Below are positions 1 to 12,157 of a DNA stretch of 64,000 bases, piece after piece. Position 1 is the stretch's first letter. Every line of letters begins with the position of its first letter. The translations under genes and the position numbers were made by a program. The notes under the pieces are model-generated. The model saw nothing but the letters and a program-made list of their open reading frames with translations. It ran no database searches and was not told where the DNA came from. Source of the DNA: Vitellaria paradoxa (taxonomy: Eukaryota; Streptophyta; Magnoliopsida; Ericales; Sapotaceae); the NCBI GenBank assembly GCA_019916065.1, contig CM034243.1, forward strand, positions 62,001 to 126,000, given 5' to 3'.

Positions 1-2330
1 CAAATTTAATTTTATAAACTTAGAAGTTAGGATGAATTTTTATAAAATGTCTAAATATTACTATTTGGTAAAACTCTTTTCCAAAATGCTTAATAATTTT
101 TTTAAAATTTATACTAAGCACCTTATTAAATAAATTCGTAACTTTAATTTATAAAAATTAGACTTAATATAAAATAATTTAAGTCTTAGAATGACTCAAT
201 TTATTATATATTTTCAAATTTTAGAAACAAACAACAATTTGATTTTTGATTTATTTGATTAAGTTAAGTATGGAATTAATTTCAAAAGTAATTTTACATA
301 TAAACTAAGTGAACTTTTCTACGCCTTGGAACTTAGAATCGCCGGATTCTAATTTAATTTGTATTTTAAATAGATCTCCAAAATTAAAGATAAAAGCAAT
401 AAACAAGGATTTTTGACATGACCTTTGATTAAACTCCTCTTTTTGGCACGCGCTGTGTACGAAACTGCCTGGATTTTATTTCTGTGATCGATTGACGTTT
501 TATCTCGTAGTGTAATCTTGTCAACTTTGTGACTTGTTAACTTTACTCTCGTGTGCACGACTCTCTTATCCACCTGCACAAGACTCTCGTCCAACTTGTT
601 TTAGCCTTCTATCATTTTAGAGTGCATTTAAAATGCAAAAAAGTAAAATAAAATAAAATAAAATAAATTATAAATTTATAATTCATATAATGAAATAAAA
701 AGTAAGTAATTTTTAAAATTTTTTAATATTTTATTATCATTTTTTAAAATTTTTTGTCACTCTAAACAAAATCTTAATTAAACCCTTATTAAATTATGTT
801 ATTTGTTAATATATTTTATTAAAAGTAATTATTATTAAAAATAGATATTTTATAACATTAAACTAATTAATGAAATTTTATTTATTAAATTAATTAATTA
901 AATTAATATAAAATGTATTTTATTAAATTCACTAATTTAAAAAAATAATAAAATTAAATATTTTATTAAAATAAAATTACTTACTATAAATAAAATCACA
1001 TTACTAAACATGTTGTTTGCTTTTGTTTCAAAGGAGAAAACAAAAAATTAAAAATGAAAAGAATTGGGGGCTAACTTTTGTTATGTCAGTCCCGTCACTT
1101 ACAATCAAGACCATTGAATTAGAATTTAACGATTTAAATGTTTTCATTTTTTTTTTAACTTAAAATCGAATGGCTCTCAATCAATGTCACAAGTTGACAT
1201 ATCCTTTTTCGAATAAAAATAGTTAAGCATAAATTAAAAAAAAAACATAAATGTTACTAAATAGGTTCAAAAAGCATTGACCTAAATTTGTAATATAAAT
1301 TTTAAATATATCCTCCAGAGTTAATTATTCGTAAATACATCATCTAAAATACATTGATATTTTAAAAAATAAAAAAAATATAGTAACTCTAACTATTTTA
1401 TATTTAAAACATATATATTTTTTATGTATACATGAAAATTCAGTAAAATAAATAAATGACTACTTATGTCCAATCCCTTTATAAAATAAAATATCAAAAT
1501 GTAATTATTATTTATTAAAAAGTAATTTTAGTTTAACAAAATAAATTGTTTTAATTTTAATTTCATTTTGACTAAATTTAAATTGATAAGGTAAAGGTAG
1601 AAGTTAATGGAATTTTTATCGAAGTTGTGTGCTTTCAATAGAAGTCCTTGTGCTATTCACGACTTCAGGCAACTAAACTAAGTCTTCAACGTTACTTCAA
1701 CTTTGCCTCCAATTAGTAAATAAGTCTCTAGTTTGATAAATAAGATCAATTAAAACTCAAACTTGTCTTTTGTTTTTATCTTATCCTATTAAGGTACAAA
1801 TAATTTAAAAAAAAAAAACCACAAACGGCAAATAGTATTGGGGATTGGGTCCCACAAAAATTTTAAATAATTTTTAATTAAATTATAATATACAAACTCA
1901 TTTTTTTTTTTACCAACTTATTTCCTTTCAACCAAATGACATATGAGATAAAAAGTTTATCCTAAAAATAAGGAAAACTCATCCCCTTTTATTTTCTTTC
2001 CTTGTATTCCATCCCTCCTGCCAAATATCGCATAAAGTAATCGAATTATTTACTATTGTTTTTGGCTTTGTTTGATAGCAAACAAAATAAAATAAAATCT
2101 TACAAATCTCTATAAACACGAATTACGAAATAATAAAATTTAAAATTTTCACTCATTATACGAATTACGATATATTTATTTTTACAATTTTATTTTATTT
2201 TATACACTTTTATACAATTTCAAACACATCCAATGGGTAGAAGAATTAAGATCAACCTGATCAACGGCCATGGGTGCACCTCTGCCAAAACTCAACAAAT
2301 TGTACGGTGGTAACTTTGTGCTTCAATTAG
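1..2330. other. AT-rich intergenic DNA, no gene seen
   Basis: Very AT-rich sequence with many A and T runs. It includes an (AAAAT)n stretch near 645-665 and short AT-rich segments resembling miniature-element debris (about 600-770 and 2070-2230). A short open frame on the minus strand at 349-594 has no domain I recognise and no splice or promoter context. I see no supported gene. Confidence 0.6.
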
Positions 2331-3271
2331 TTGTTCTACCGCTATTTAATAAAATTATATGGCACTTTGTCCAGTTGAAAATAATTGTTGAAATATTGTT
2401 AATGAAAATGTTGTTTGAAATTGAATTTTTAAAATATAAAAAACGTTATTTGAAACAGCGTTTTGTTTATTACAAAACTGAAAACGTTATTTGATTAGGC
2501 TTTTTTCTTGAAGTTTAATTTTGGATTGAAAACTTTATTTTATATAAAGTTTTTTTTACTTGAAAATACCATTTCGTTTGGCGTTTTCCTTCAAATTGTA
2601 GTTTCCACTGAAACTTTATTTCATATAGAGTTTTTTTTTGTACAACCTCATTTCCGCTACTTGTTCCTCCTCTATACTCATTAACCTGCAAAAGTTGCTC
2701 AAAACACCAATATTTCATTGAATAACACATTTCACTGAATAAACCCGTAGATAAATTAAAATAATAACAATTTTTAAATAATATCACATATCACAAACAT
2801 GTGATATTATTTAAAAGTTTTGATATTATTTCACATTTGTGATATTATTTAAAAGTTGCTATTATTTTAATTTATATATATGTTTATTCAGTGAAATGTT
2901 AATATTTTGAGCAACTTTTACACGTTAATGCGTATAGAGAAGGAACAAGTAGTGTTGTAGAAAAGAAAACACTATGTGAAACAAAGTTTTCAGTGAAAAT
3001 TACAATATGAAGTAAAATGTTAAATGAAATGGCGTTTTCATGTAAAAAATTTTATATAAAATAGAGTTTTCGGTCCAAGATTAATTTCAAGGATAATACC
3101 AAATCAAATGGTGTTTTTAAATTTTGTAGCAAATAAAATTCTATTTCAAACAACATTTTTCATTGTTTAAAACTCAATTTTAAACAACATTTTCATCAAT
3201 AGTATTTCACAATTATTTTTAACCGCACAACAAGAGCCATATATAATTTTATTAAATGACGGGTAGAACAA
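2331..3271. repeat. Long inverted repeat (foldback / MITE-like element)
   Basis: The two halves are reverse complements over about 450 bp each, meeting near 2795. The outer ends are TGTTCTACC at 2331 and GGTAGAACA at the right edge, followed on both sides by a shared TTTAATAAAATTATA. Inside, both arms share GTTGCTCAAAA, ACTTGTTCCT and several copies of a CATTTgrTTTGGCGTTTTC-like unit. The arms have diverged by point changes and small gaps. No transposase frame lies inside, so it is non-autonomous. No clear target duplication was found. It lies about 110 bp upstream of the CT-rich leader of the next gene, and a transcript through it would fold into a long hairpin. Confidence 0.8.
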
Positions 3272-3379
3272 AAAAAAAAAAAATTCCTGTGAGTTTCTAC
3301 GGACAACACTGGTAATTTCCTTGTGATTCGCGTTCGATGATCTCTCCCCAACGAGGAGTAACGTTGTAGCGTACTATAG

Positions 3380-3486
3380 CATTACCAACCCCGACTGTGA
3401 TCTCTCTCTCTCTCTCTCTCTCTCTCCGGCTCTGTTCTTTTCTCTCCTATCGAAGTCCGGCTCCAGAAGTTTAAACAGTCTAAAAA
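3380..3486 (+). promoter_or_regulatory. CT-rich leader / core promoter of the basic coiled-coil gene
   Basis: A (TC)n microsatellite at about 3402-3427 and further pyrimidine-rich DNA come just before the ATG at 3487. CT-rich leaders are common around plant transcription starts. No obvious TATA box fits, so the exact start is not assigned. Confidence 0.4.
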
Positions 3487-6400
3487 ATGGCTCGGAGACG
3501 GAAAGCAGCAAAGGTTGCCAAAGGGGTGGTAAAGCTCATTTACTTTAAGAGCATCATTGATAATCTTTTGCCCCTTTTTCTCTTTCTTTCTTTCTTTGTT
3601 GTTGTTGTTTTTTTTTTTTTGCTCTATGTAAATCTATCTCTGCTGCTTTTGGGTCCTGGGGTAGGGATCTTAGGGTTTTGGGTCACAGAGTGAAGGAGCC
3701 ATTTTTCCCCACACAAGCTCTCTGTTTTTGTCTTTGCATGTGTATAGGTATGAACTCAGCTTGTGTTCTCGGAAAGCAGAGAATCACTCTGTAGTTTCTA
3801 TTACAGAGACGAGAAGAGAAGAGAAGAGTAGCTGATTTGGAGTGTTTTTGGATAGAAAATTTTTAAATAACTTTAGTTTAGAGAATACCAAAGTTGCCAA
3901 TGGAATTGAGTTGGGACGAACCTTTATTTTCACTTTGTCTTATGAAAATTGCCTCCCTTGGTGACTCAAAGTGGGTACATTAAGCCCTGTGGGTAACTGG
4001 GACCAAGATGCGTCAAGATCCGAAGGAGGCATCAAAAGGAAACCTTTCGCGTGATGTTGCCACTAGATGACCAGCTTATAGGAGGGGGTCTCCAGTGTGA
4101 TGACATCGGGGGAGGTCTCATTCACAGTAAGCCCGCCCCTATTGGAGGCACCATAGGAATCCCCTGTACTTAAAGCAAGGTTCAGGGATTTCTCTGATTG
4201 GGAATCTCTATTTATTCACTTGGCGGGATCATTAGGGACCAGTAGTTCGATAGCTAGGATCAAGGAATTTGTCGAGATTCTCTCAATCGGTCTAGAGAGA
4301 CACATCTAAGAGGTGTCCTTACCATGTAGGGCTGTGCCAACCCAGGACTAAATCCCCGCTAGATGGATACAGTGCCATGACCAATGTCCTAAGGGACTCC
4401 TTCTAACCTATATGCATACCCATCTCTTTCCAAAGGAGAACACAACAATCAATTACTACTACCACCCCTAGAACTACACTCCATTTACGCTCTCTTTCTC
4501 TCTCTCGATCCTGTCTTAATTCTCGTTGCACTGGCATCCAATGACCCCGCATAGATGACGCTTATTTTCAAGCTATCAAATCACTCCGTTCAAGTCTGGT
4601 CACCCGCAAGCGATTTGGCCATGTTGTTGTGTAAGTCATTAATTTTGTTCAGTAATGTACATGGCATTGGATATTTATTGGTCCACCCCTTCCAATTATT
4701 TTCTTTTTTTTTAAATTTCGCGTCTTTCCAATAATCTTTAATTTTTCATTCATGTCTTCTCTCTCTTTACGGTGTGATCATCTATAAACGCAAACTGAAT
4801 CTCTATGTTTTTGTTCTTGCTGTGAACATGTTCTTTTCTTATCATGAGGGAAAAAGTGGAAAGAATAAATTTTTGATTGTCTGTATTTTGAAATAAATAT
4901 GGTTGTGGAGGACAATGAATAATGCCTTTGAGCATTCATGGGAGAACTTTCTTAAAAAAAAAAAAAAATCTTAAAAAGCAACAAGGATAGTTTCAAAGGG
5001 AAGGTTTTTCCACGATTGCTGATGCATCCTTGGCAATAATAAAATTTTGTTGCAATATCACTTATTTGTTACTTAAATAACATCTCAATGGGAACAATTT
5101 AACTTTTGAACCTGTCAAAGGTTTTTATTTATCTAGAAGTGTCTCTCCTTGGAAGTTTTCTTAGTTTCTATTTCATTTCTATTTTAATCAAAATGTTATT
5201 CAATAAAGGGCGGCTCAGTGCATAGGACCCATGTCTATATGGGGGTCCAGAGTATGCAGGGTCTAGAGAGGAGCATTGTGCGTCTTATCCGCAATAATTG
5301 GAGAGCTTATTCCCGAGTATTGAACCTACAATCTCTAGGCAGCAAATGAGCAACCTTACCAAGTTACCATTGTGCTATGACTCTTGTTAATTTTCAATGT
5401 GTTGCAATCATTGTCATCTTCTTTTCAGAAAGGCATTTTGTATGAATCATATTATAGCTTTTTCCTTTTAAAATCATATTATAGCTTTCTCTTTTTAAAT
5501 TTACTTTTTAATGTGGTTTTTACTAACTAACATTATTTTATTCATAGCCTGAAAATATGAATTCATCCATGGACACAGTTGCATCTGAGCAAATGAAATC
5601 TGATGGCTTGTCCTCGAGGAAGAAAGCTAATGCAATCATTAGGCGATCTGAACGCCTTCAGAATTTTGCCCCACCTGCTCAAAACCAAGATATAGAACCT
5701 GTGATGGAGGAGATAAATCTTTGTGAAAGTGAGAAAGAAGATGAGCCACACGTTGAGGAAAATCCTCCAGGGACAATGCCAGCTGACAGGAGTTTAGAAG
5801 AGAAAATTAATTACCTTATCCAAGCTGTAGAGGAATTGAAGTCCAAGGCATAAAATTACTTATCACTAACACCGTTATTTTTCCTGATGGTTCATTAGTT
5901 TATGATCAGAACCATTTTCTTTATTTATTATGTTTTCTACTTGTGTTATCAAAATGCTTGAACAGGCAACCAATAGATGCTTTGAAAGTCATAGCCCTTC
6001 CGCTGATCTTAAATACAAAAGCTTGTATTTTGACTCACAAAGGAAGGTTAGGTTTCTTCAAAGCATTACCTTTTCTTCTTCTTGTCCATAAAAACCACCT
6101 ACTTATGTATTCTTGCAGATTGAAGCCTTAACACATGAAAATTTTGAGCTTTCTAAGAAGTTAGACGTTGCTCTTGGAAAAATGAAAGCGGTATTGTTTC
6201 ACTTTTCTCAATTACTCTCTATTTTGTTTTCCTTTCTAAAAACAAAGAAAGCATGTATCCCCTGGGGTTTGTAATAATTGCAGGAAAAGGTACATATGAT
6301 TTACCACAAAAGTTACGTGGTCTGTTATTGGACAGAATCTTTTGGACATGTAGTTTTTCCTTTTCTTTTATAACAAAAGGTGGTAATTTTTGGTAGATAG

Positions 6401-7344
6401 AAAGTATAGTTTTATTTTTTGGTAGAACTAGTTGTATGATATAATATTTCTATTTGGTCGATAGAAAGTATAGTTTTATTTTTTTGGTACAAGTAGTTGT
6501 ATAATATAATATTTCTATTTGGGGTAATTTACCCCATTGTAGTTTGGACAAAAATACATAACCCCCTCTAGTTTATAACACATAATCCACTTGTGATTTG
6601 TACTGAAGTGGACAATTGCCTGAAAAATATTAAATTTAATTAGATTTATTTCACACGTACCATGTAGATGCATATGTGATCGTTCAAAAAATATTGTTTA
6701 GAAAAATAAAGGCAAATTGAATTTAAAATGGAACAAGGTCTCATTGTAACATTGCAATGGCCAAAAATGTACTTCTATCCATCTATTTTTGAGGAAATCT
6801 TTTTCTTTCAACCAATTTTGATTCATGATGCATAAATCTTGTTGAATTTAATTGATTCAGTCAGTTTTACACTTTGATTCTAAATCATGAGGGGTTGTTA
6901 GTTAACTTTTAAACTAGAAGGGGTTTATGTGTTCTTAGTCAAAACACAATGGGTTGAAAGTGTAATTGCCCATGTATACTTTGATGAGTTTTTATTATGT
7001 TCATATGAGTTTTTATTGAATCATGTATGCGTTATAATAACCATACTTTCATCCCTTTTGCCTTCCGAATTTTATGATGCAGACTAATCTGAGTTCTCTT
7101 TTCTTTGACTTTGCTGCAGTATGGGGAAGCAAGTAGTCTTGGTTCAGAGATGTTGGGAAAATTAAAGGATATTATCCTAGTCTCAAATCTAGCTAAAGCT
7201 ACTGAAACTGCAATGAATCTATCATCTAAAGGAATATTTGGCAGTCAGTCTCCAGATCATAATGACGAACCAAACGATGCTGTTGAACTTGATGCTTCTG
7301 CTTATAAGAAAAAGAAACGCACTAGAAAAAGTAAAGAGAACTGA
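3487..7344 (+). CDS. Small basic coiled-coil protein of unknown function, 5-6 exons
   Basis: Coding exons read in one frame: 3487-3528, 5548-5847, 5966-6046, 6119-6190 and 7120-7344, giving about 239 aa. All junctions are phase 0. The N-terminus is strongly basic (MARRRKAAKVAKG). An acidic middle follows, then a likely coiled coil (KIEALTHENFELSKKLDVAL in exon 4), and a lysine/arginine-rich tail (KKKKRTRKSKEN) that resembles a nuclear localisation signal. Intron 2 starts with GC, not GT (AAG|GCATAA at 5848); the nearby GT choice leads to a stop in exon 4. A 6-nt in-frame exon GAAAAG at 6284-6289, bounded by CAG and GTACAT, may add Glu-Lys. I do not recognise the family; nuclear location is inferred from the basic ends only. 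A copia element starts about 165 bp after the stop. Confidence 0.72.
3940..4560. other. GC-richer block in intron 1, probably transposon-derived
   Basis: Inside the 2-kb first intron, about 3940-4560 has clearly higher GC than the flanks and no open frame of note. It ends in pyrimidine-rich sequence. It looks like an old element fragment, but I could not assign a class or find terminal repeats. Confidence 0.3.
5208..5386 (-). mobile_element. tRNA-derived SINE, Au-like, in intron 1
   Basis: Read on the minus strand, the 5' end has a tRNA-like head: an A-box-like TAGCACAATGGTAAC, then a B-box-like GGTTCAATACTC about 50 nt on. The body matches the layout of plant Au SINEs, ending in a CCCCCATATAGACATGGG-like tail region. 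It lies in the first intron, opposite in direction to the host gene. Flanking target duplications are not clear. Confidence 0.6.
6392..6523. repeat. Tandem duplication of ~66 bp in intron 4
   Basis: Two adjacent near-identical units each contain GATAGAAAGTATAGTTTTAT and end in ATAATATAATATTTCTATTT (about 6392-6459 and 6460-6523). They lie in the last long intron of the basic coiled-coil gene and immediately precede a foldback element. Confidence 0.7.
6521..6973. mobile_element. MITE-like element with long imperfect terminal inverted repeats
   Basis: The left end (GGGGTAATTTACCCCATTGT, then ACATAACCCCCTCTAGTTT) is matched in reverse complement at the right end (GGGCAATTACACTTTCAACC, then ACATAAACCCCTTCTAGTTT). 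The paired arms are about 80-100 bp with unrelated DNA between them. There is no coding capacity. It lies wholly within an intron. Confidence 0.6.
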
Positions 7345-7505
7345 GATCTTACCATGCATCTCAATGTTGTGTCTGAACTTTCATTTTGTTTGTTGGGGGG
7401 GGGGGGGAGGGCTGGAAATTTGGTGGGAATCTTTTGTATGCTTCAGTTCTTGTTGGAGTACTTCTGGACCTTTTTTCCTTAAATCAGAGGTTGTCTTTGT
7501 TATAG

Positions 7506-7510
7506 TTTAC
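7506..7510. repeat. Target site duplication (left) of the copia element
   Basis: TTTAC here is repeated directly after the far LTR at 12709-12713. Five base pairs is the usual duplication length for copia elements. Confidence 0.55.
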
Positions 7511-8089
7511 TCGTTATATCTCTGTAATTGAGAATTTAAATATAGTAATGAAGTAAAAAAAAAATTAAGGAGAAGAAATAAAGAATAATTGCAACTCACA
7601 ACATGTAATGAACTATGTGGTTTAGCATAATATTTAAATTCACGGGTGAAGACAGGAGAAATATTTAAATATTTTATTATGATAAAAGGAGAAATATTTA
7701 AATATTTTATTATAATAAAAAGAGAATACAAAATAATGAGAAAGAAACAAAATATTTTAGTACCTTCAGTGCTAAAATTGAGATAAAAGTTTGCAAAATA
7801 TATTTCATCCAGAAAGACAAACACCTAATTTCCTTAACACCTTTTTGCACTTAAATCTTTTCCTTATTTATTCTTTTTCTCTACACTTCTTCTCGTTCCC
7901 AATGCCTTGTATTTATATTTAAAAAAATGAATAATCGAGCTAAATATGACCATCTCATATTTTTCACTAGAAAGCATAATTCAAGTGAACAACTCAGATT
8001 TGAAGAAAAGAGTAGTTCAGATTTGAAGAAAAGAATAGTTCAGAAAAATTCAAACACCTAACATGGGTTTGACCGCTTATATTTTAACA
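7511..8089 (-). repeat. 3' LTR of the copia element
   Basis: Starts on the minus strand with TGTTAAAATATAAGCGG next to the polypurine tract. It shares long stretches with 12158-12708, for example TCTGTAATTGAGAATTTAAA, AAACACCTAA and CCCAATGCCTTGTATTTATA. The outer ~20 bp are diverged, so this edge is set mainly by the TTTAC duplication. Confidence 0.8.
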
Positions 8090-8696
8090 ATTCTCCCCCT
8101 CAAGTTCATGTGTGGGTAGTTACGATCATCTTCTATTTTTTTCATATCGCTCTGAAGGGTTTTTCAGATACTATAAACATCAATTAAGTTTAAGTAATGA
8201 TTAAACTTTTGAACAGGAACTGACTTAATCAATATATTAGCGAGATTATCTACTGTACTGATTTGCTGAATTCTAATATGTCCTTAAGGAATAATTTCTC
8301 GAACAAAGTGATATTTGACATCAATGTGCCTAGTCTTCTCATGATACATTTGATTTTTGGCCAAATGTGTGGCACTTTAGGTATTACAATATACTACAGT
8401 AAGATCTTGTTTCAAACCTAATTTGCCAAGCAAGCCTTTAATCATATAGTTTCTTTCACTACTTCAGTTATTGCCATATATTTTGTCTCCATAGTGGACA
8501 AGGCAACTGTGGTCTGTCATGTTACTTTTCAACTAATGGTAGAACTTGAGAGAGTAAAGACATACTTTATCAAAGACCTTCTCTTATCAAAATTAGCAGC
8601 ATAATTTGAATCTACGAAACTAATAATAGTGCTATTTGCACCATTACTATCAAATACTAAACCAACATCTGTAATGTCTCTTAAGTATTGAAATAT

Positions 8697-11600
8697 TCAT
8701 TTTACGGCTTGCCAATGAGCCTTACCAAAATTGGCCATGTGTCTGCTTACAATACTGACTGCATGTGAAATATTTAAACGAGTACATACTATAGTATACA
8801 TAAGGCTTCCAACTGCACTGGCATATGGCACACAAGATATGTCTATTTCTTCTTCTTCTTCAAACTGTGGTGACATGACTGCTGAAAGCTTAAAATAAGT
8901 AGCAAGTAGAGTACTCACAGGCTTAGAGTTTTGCAAACCAAAACGTTCAACTATTTTCTTAATGTATTTTTCCTATGACAAGTATAACTTTCCTACTTTT
9001 CTATGCCTGCGAATTTTTATACCCGAAATCTTCTTTGCTAGACCAAAATCTTTCATTTCAAACTTACCACTAAGTTGGGCTTTTAACCTGACAATCTCGG
9101 GCATGTCCTTTGCAACAATGAGCATGTCAACAATATACAATAACAAATACACAAAGGAGCTATCTACAAGCTTTTGAAGTAGACACAACTATTATGCTTA
9201 CTCCTTGAGTAGCCAGACTCTATCATGAATGTGTTAAACTGTTTCTACCACTGTCTAGGTGATTGCTTTAGACCATACAAGGATTTCTTCAACAAGCGAA
9301 CATGGTCTTTCTTTCCTACAACAATGAACACTTCTGGTTGATGCATGTAAATTTGTTCTTCAAGCTCACCATGTAAGAAAGCTATTTTGACATCAAGTTA
9401 TTCGAGCTCTAAATCAAATATGACAACTATAGCAAGTAACACACGAATAGAGCTATGCTTCACAACTGATAAGAATACTTCATTGAAGTTCACACCTTTC
9501 TTTTGACTATAACCCTTTGCCACTAAGCGTGTCTTGTACCTTACATCTTCCGATCTTGAGATTCTTTTTATTTTTCTTTTGAAGAACCATTTGCACCCAA
9601 CAATCCTTTTGTCCTTTGGCAGTTTCACTAACTCGCAAGTCTTTGATTCTTCCGAAGAGACTCAATTTCTTCATTCATAGTAATTGTCTATTGTATTGAC
9701 TCTTTACTTGTGACAGCTCCATAATATGTTATAGGTTCTTGAAACTCAATTGTTTCTGCCATAGTCAAGGTATAGGAGACAAAATTAGTATTACTGTATC
9801 ACAGAGGTGGTCTCACGATTCTCTTCTGTCTACCGGTAGTAATACTGTATGGTTGCTCAAGCAATGCATCATCCACTTTTATAAATTGCTTATCTTCTCC
9901 AACAGGCACATCAAGAATACTACTTTCTCTGGAAGGTCAACTTTCAAACTCTACAGTCTCTCTAATATCAAAGTCTTTACCTATATCAACACACTTTTTG
10001 TCGGATGCAACATGATTGATTCATCAAAGGTAACATCTTTGCTAATAATGAACTTGGGTGACTTAGGACCAGGACACTACAATTTGTATCCTTTCACCCT
10101 AGATCCATATCCTAGAGAAAATGCACTTCTTGGCTCGTGGCTCGAGCTTTCCTTCATTAACATATGTTTAGGTTGAGCAACCAAAAATTCTTAAATTAGA
10201 ATAGTCAGCAGGATTACCTGACCACACCTCTTCAGGAGTCTTGCACTCAATGGAAGTTGATGAAGATCGATTTACCAACAAGCAAGCTGTCGAAACTGCT
10301 TCAGTCCAAAAATCTTTTCCCAAACCAGCATTAGAGAGCAAACAATGAGCTCTCTCCAAAAGCATCATGTTCATTCGTTCTACTACACTATTTTGCTGAG
10401 GTGTTTTTTTGATCGTACGACGTCTCATGATTCCTTTATTATTGCAACTCATCAAATTCTCTTGAATGAACTCATAACCATTGTCAGTCCTGAGAGTCTA
10501 AGACGCTTAATTTTCTTTTGTCTGTTTCTCAATCATGGCCTTCAATTGTTTAAACTTGAGATACGCCTCATCTTTGTACTTTAAAAAATAAATCCAAACC
10601 TTTCTTAAATAGTCATCAAAAAAGGTAACAAAATATCTCAATCCACCATTTGATGAAACCCGAGAAGGGCTTCAAAGGTCATAATGAATATAGTTTAGTG
10701 TACCTTTGGTTCTATAAATTGCTTTACTAAACTTGACTTTATATTGCTTGCCAAAGATGCAATGTTCACAAAAGTTTAACTTTCCTACTCTCTGACCACA
10801 TAGCAAGTCCTGTTTGCTTAGCACTGTCATACCCTGCTCGCTCATATGCCCCAAACGTGTATACCATAACTAGGTAGCATCATGGTCTGAATCTGTTGAT
10901 GATGAGACAGTCATATCTCCAAGAACTGTATTGCCTTGAAGTACATAATGGTTTCTAGTCAACCTCGCTTTTATGGCCATTAAAACTCCTTTTTGTTACT
11001 CGCATGACTCCCTCTTCAGTTGTATACTTATAGCCACTAGAGTTGAGAGTACTGAGGGAGATAAGATTTTTCTTCAAATCTGGCACATGTTAGACATCTA
11101 TTAAAGTTCTTGTGATATTGTCGTGCATTTTGATTGGAACTGTTCCAATAACAATAGTTTTACAGGGTGCATCGATTCTCATTAAAACTGTACTACTGTT
11201 CACCGACTGGTATGTTGTGAACTAATCCCAATTAGGACACATATGGTAAGAACAACCTGAGACAAGAATCCACTCCTCATTTGAAAATCCTAAAAGGCTG
11301 CTACTGATAAAACAGTTCCGTCACTATCTAAATTTTCTTCAGCAACACCAATAACTCTTTTCTCTTCCTTCTATTTGAGGTTCGGACAGTCTTTTTTAAA
11401 ATACCATGTCTTCTTGCAATAGTAGCATTTAATCTTTTTAATTTAGATTTTGATTTGGATTGACCTTTGTTGCTACTGCTAGGATCACTTCCATCTAACG
11501 TCTTGTCCTTAATTGTCAGACCCTCGGCCTAATTTTTGCCTCCATCTTTGGATGCCGTTGCTCTCAATTCTTCTGATAACAAAGATGCTTTGACATCCTC

Positions 11601-12059
11601 CATAGAGATAGTATTGTTTCCATAAAGCATTATTATAACAAAATGTTTATATAATAGAGGTAGAGAACATAATGCAATAAGGGCTTAATCTTCATCATCA
11701 ATTTTAATATCAATATTTTTCAAATCAATAACAATTTTGTTGAACTCATCAAGGTGAATTTGAATAGGTGTACCTTCCTTGATACATAAGGTGTAGAGAT
11801 GTTGTTTCAAATATAGCCTATTTGTGAGAGACTTTGTCATGTACAAATTTTCCAATTTGAACTATAATTTTGCTGTAGTTGTCTCATTTGCAACCTTTCG
11901 CAATACCTTGTCGCTTAAGCACAATTGAATTGCACTCAGTGCTTTAGCATCAGAGTCCAACTTGTCTTCATCTGACATCGTTGTAATGAGTTTTCCCTTT
12001 TCATCCGAAGTTTTGTGTAAACCTACTGGGTTAACAAAGCACGCATTTTCACACGTCAT
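8697..12059 (-). pseudogene. Broken copia gag-pol
   Basis: Fragments in order on the minus strand: UBN2-type gag (about 12059-11862); GAG-pre-integrase with the conserved GKLNFCEHCIFGK pattern (10854-10672); integrase core end with TPQQNSVVERMN and KDFWTEAVSTA (10455-10168); RT start with RIVGCKWFFKRK and RLVAKGYSQKKG (9628-9398); RT catalytic part (9188-8973); RNase H start with YASAVGSLMY (8936-8697). The catalytic Tyr-Val-Asp-Asp box reads YIVDML, so one aspartate is gone. Each fragment is separated from the next by stops or frameshifts. No functional product is expected. Confidence 0.85.
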
Positions 12060-12157
12060 AAATTAAAACTATTTTTTTCATCAAATTTCATAACTTCATA
12101 TTTACCCATTGCCATATTAAAAATCTTAACAAAAATAACTTGGCCCTAATACCAGTT

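Noticed and set aside
2270..2494. Short frames at 2270-2494 (+) and 2515-2787 (-)
   Set aside because: Both lie in or run into the foldback repeat and contain no known domain.
5943..6131. 62-aa frame over exons 3-4 of the basic coiled-coil gene
   Set aside because: Wrong frame; it reads through two splice sites. The spliced frame is the consistent one.
10345..10584. Plus-strand frames in the copia region (8962, 9739, 10345)
   Set aside because: Antisense shadows of the minus-strand gag-pol remains.
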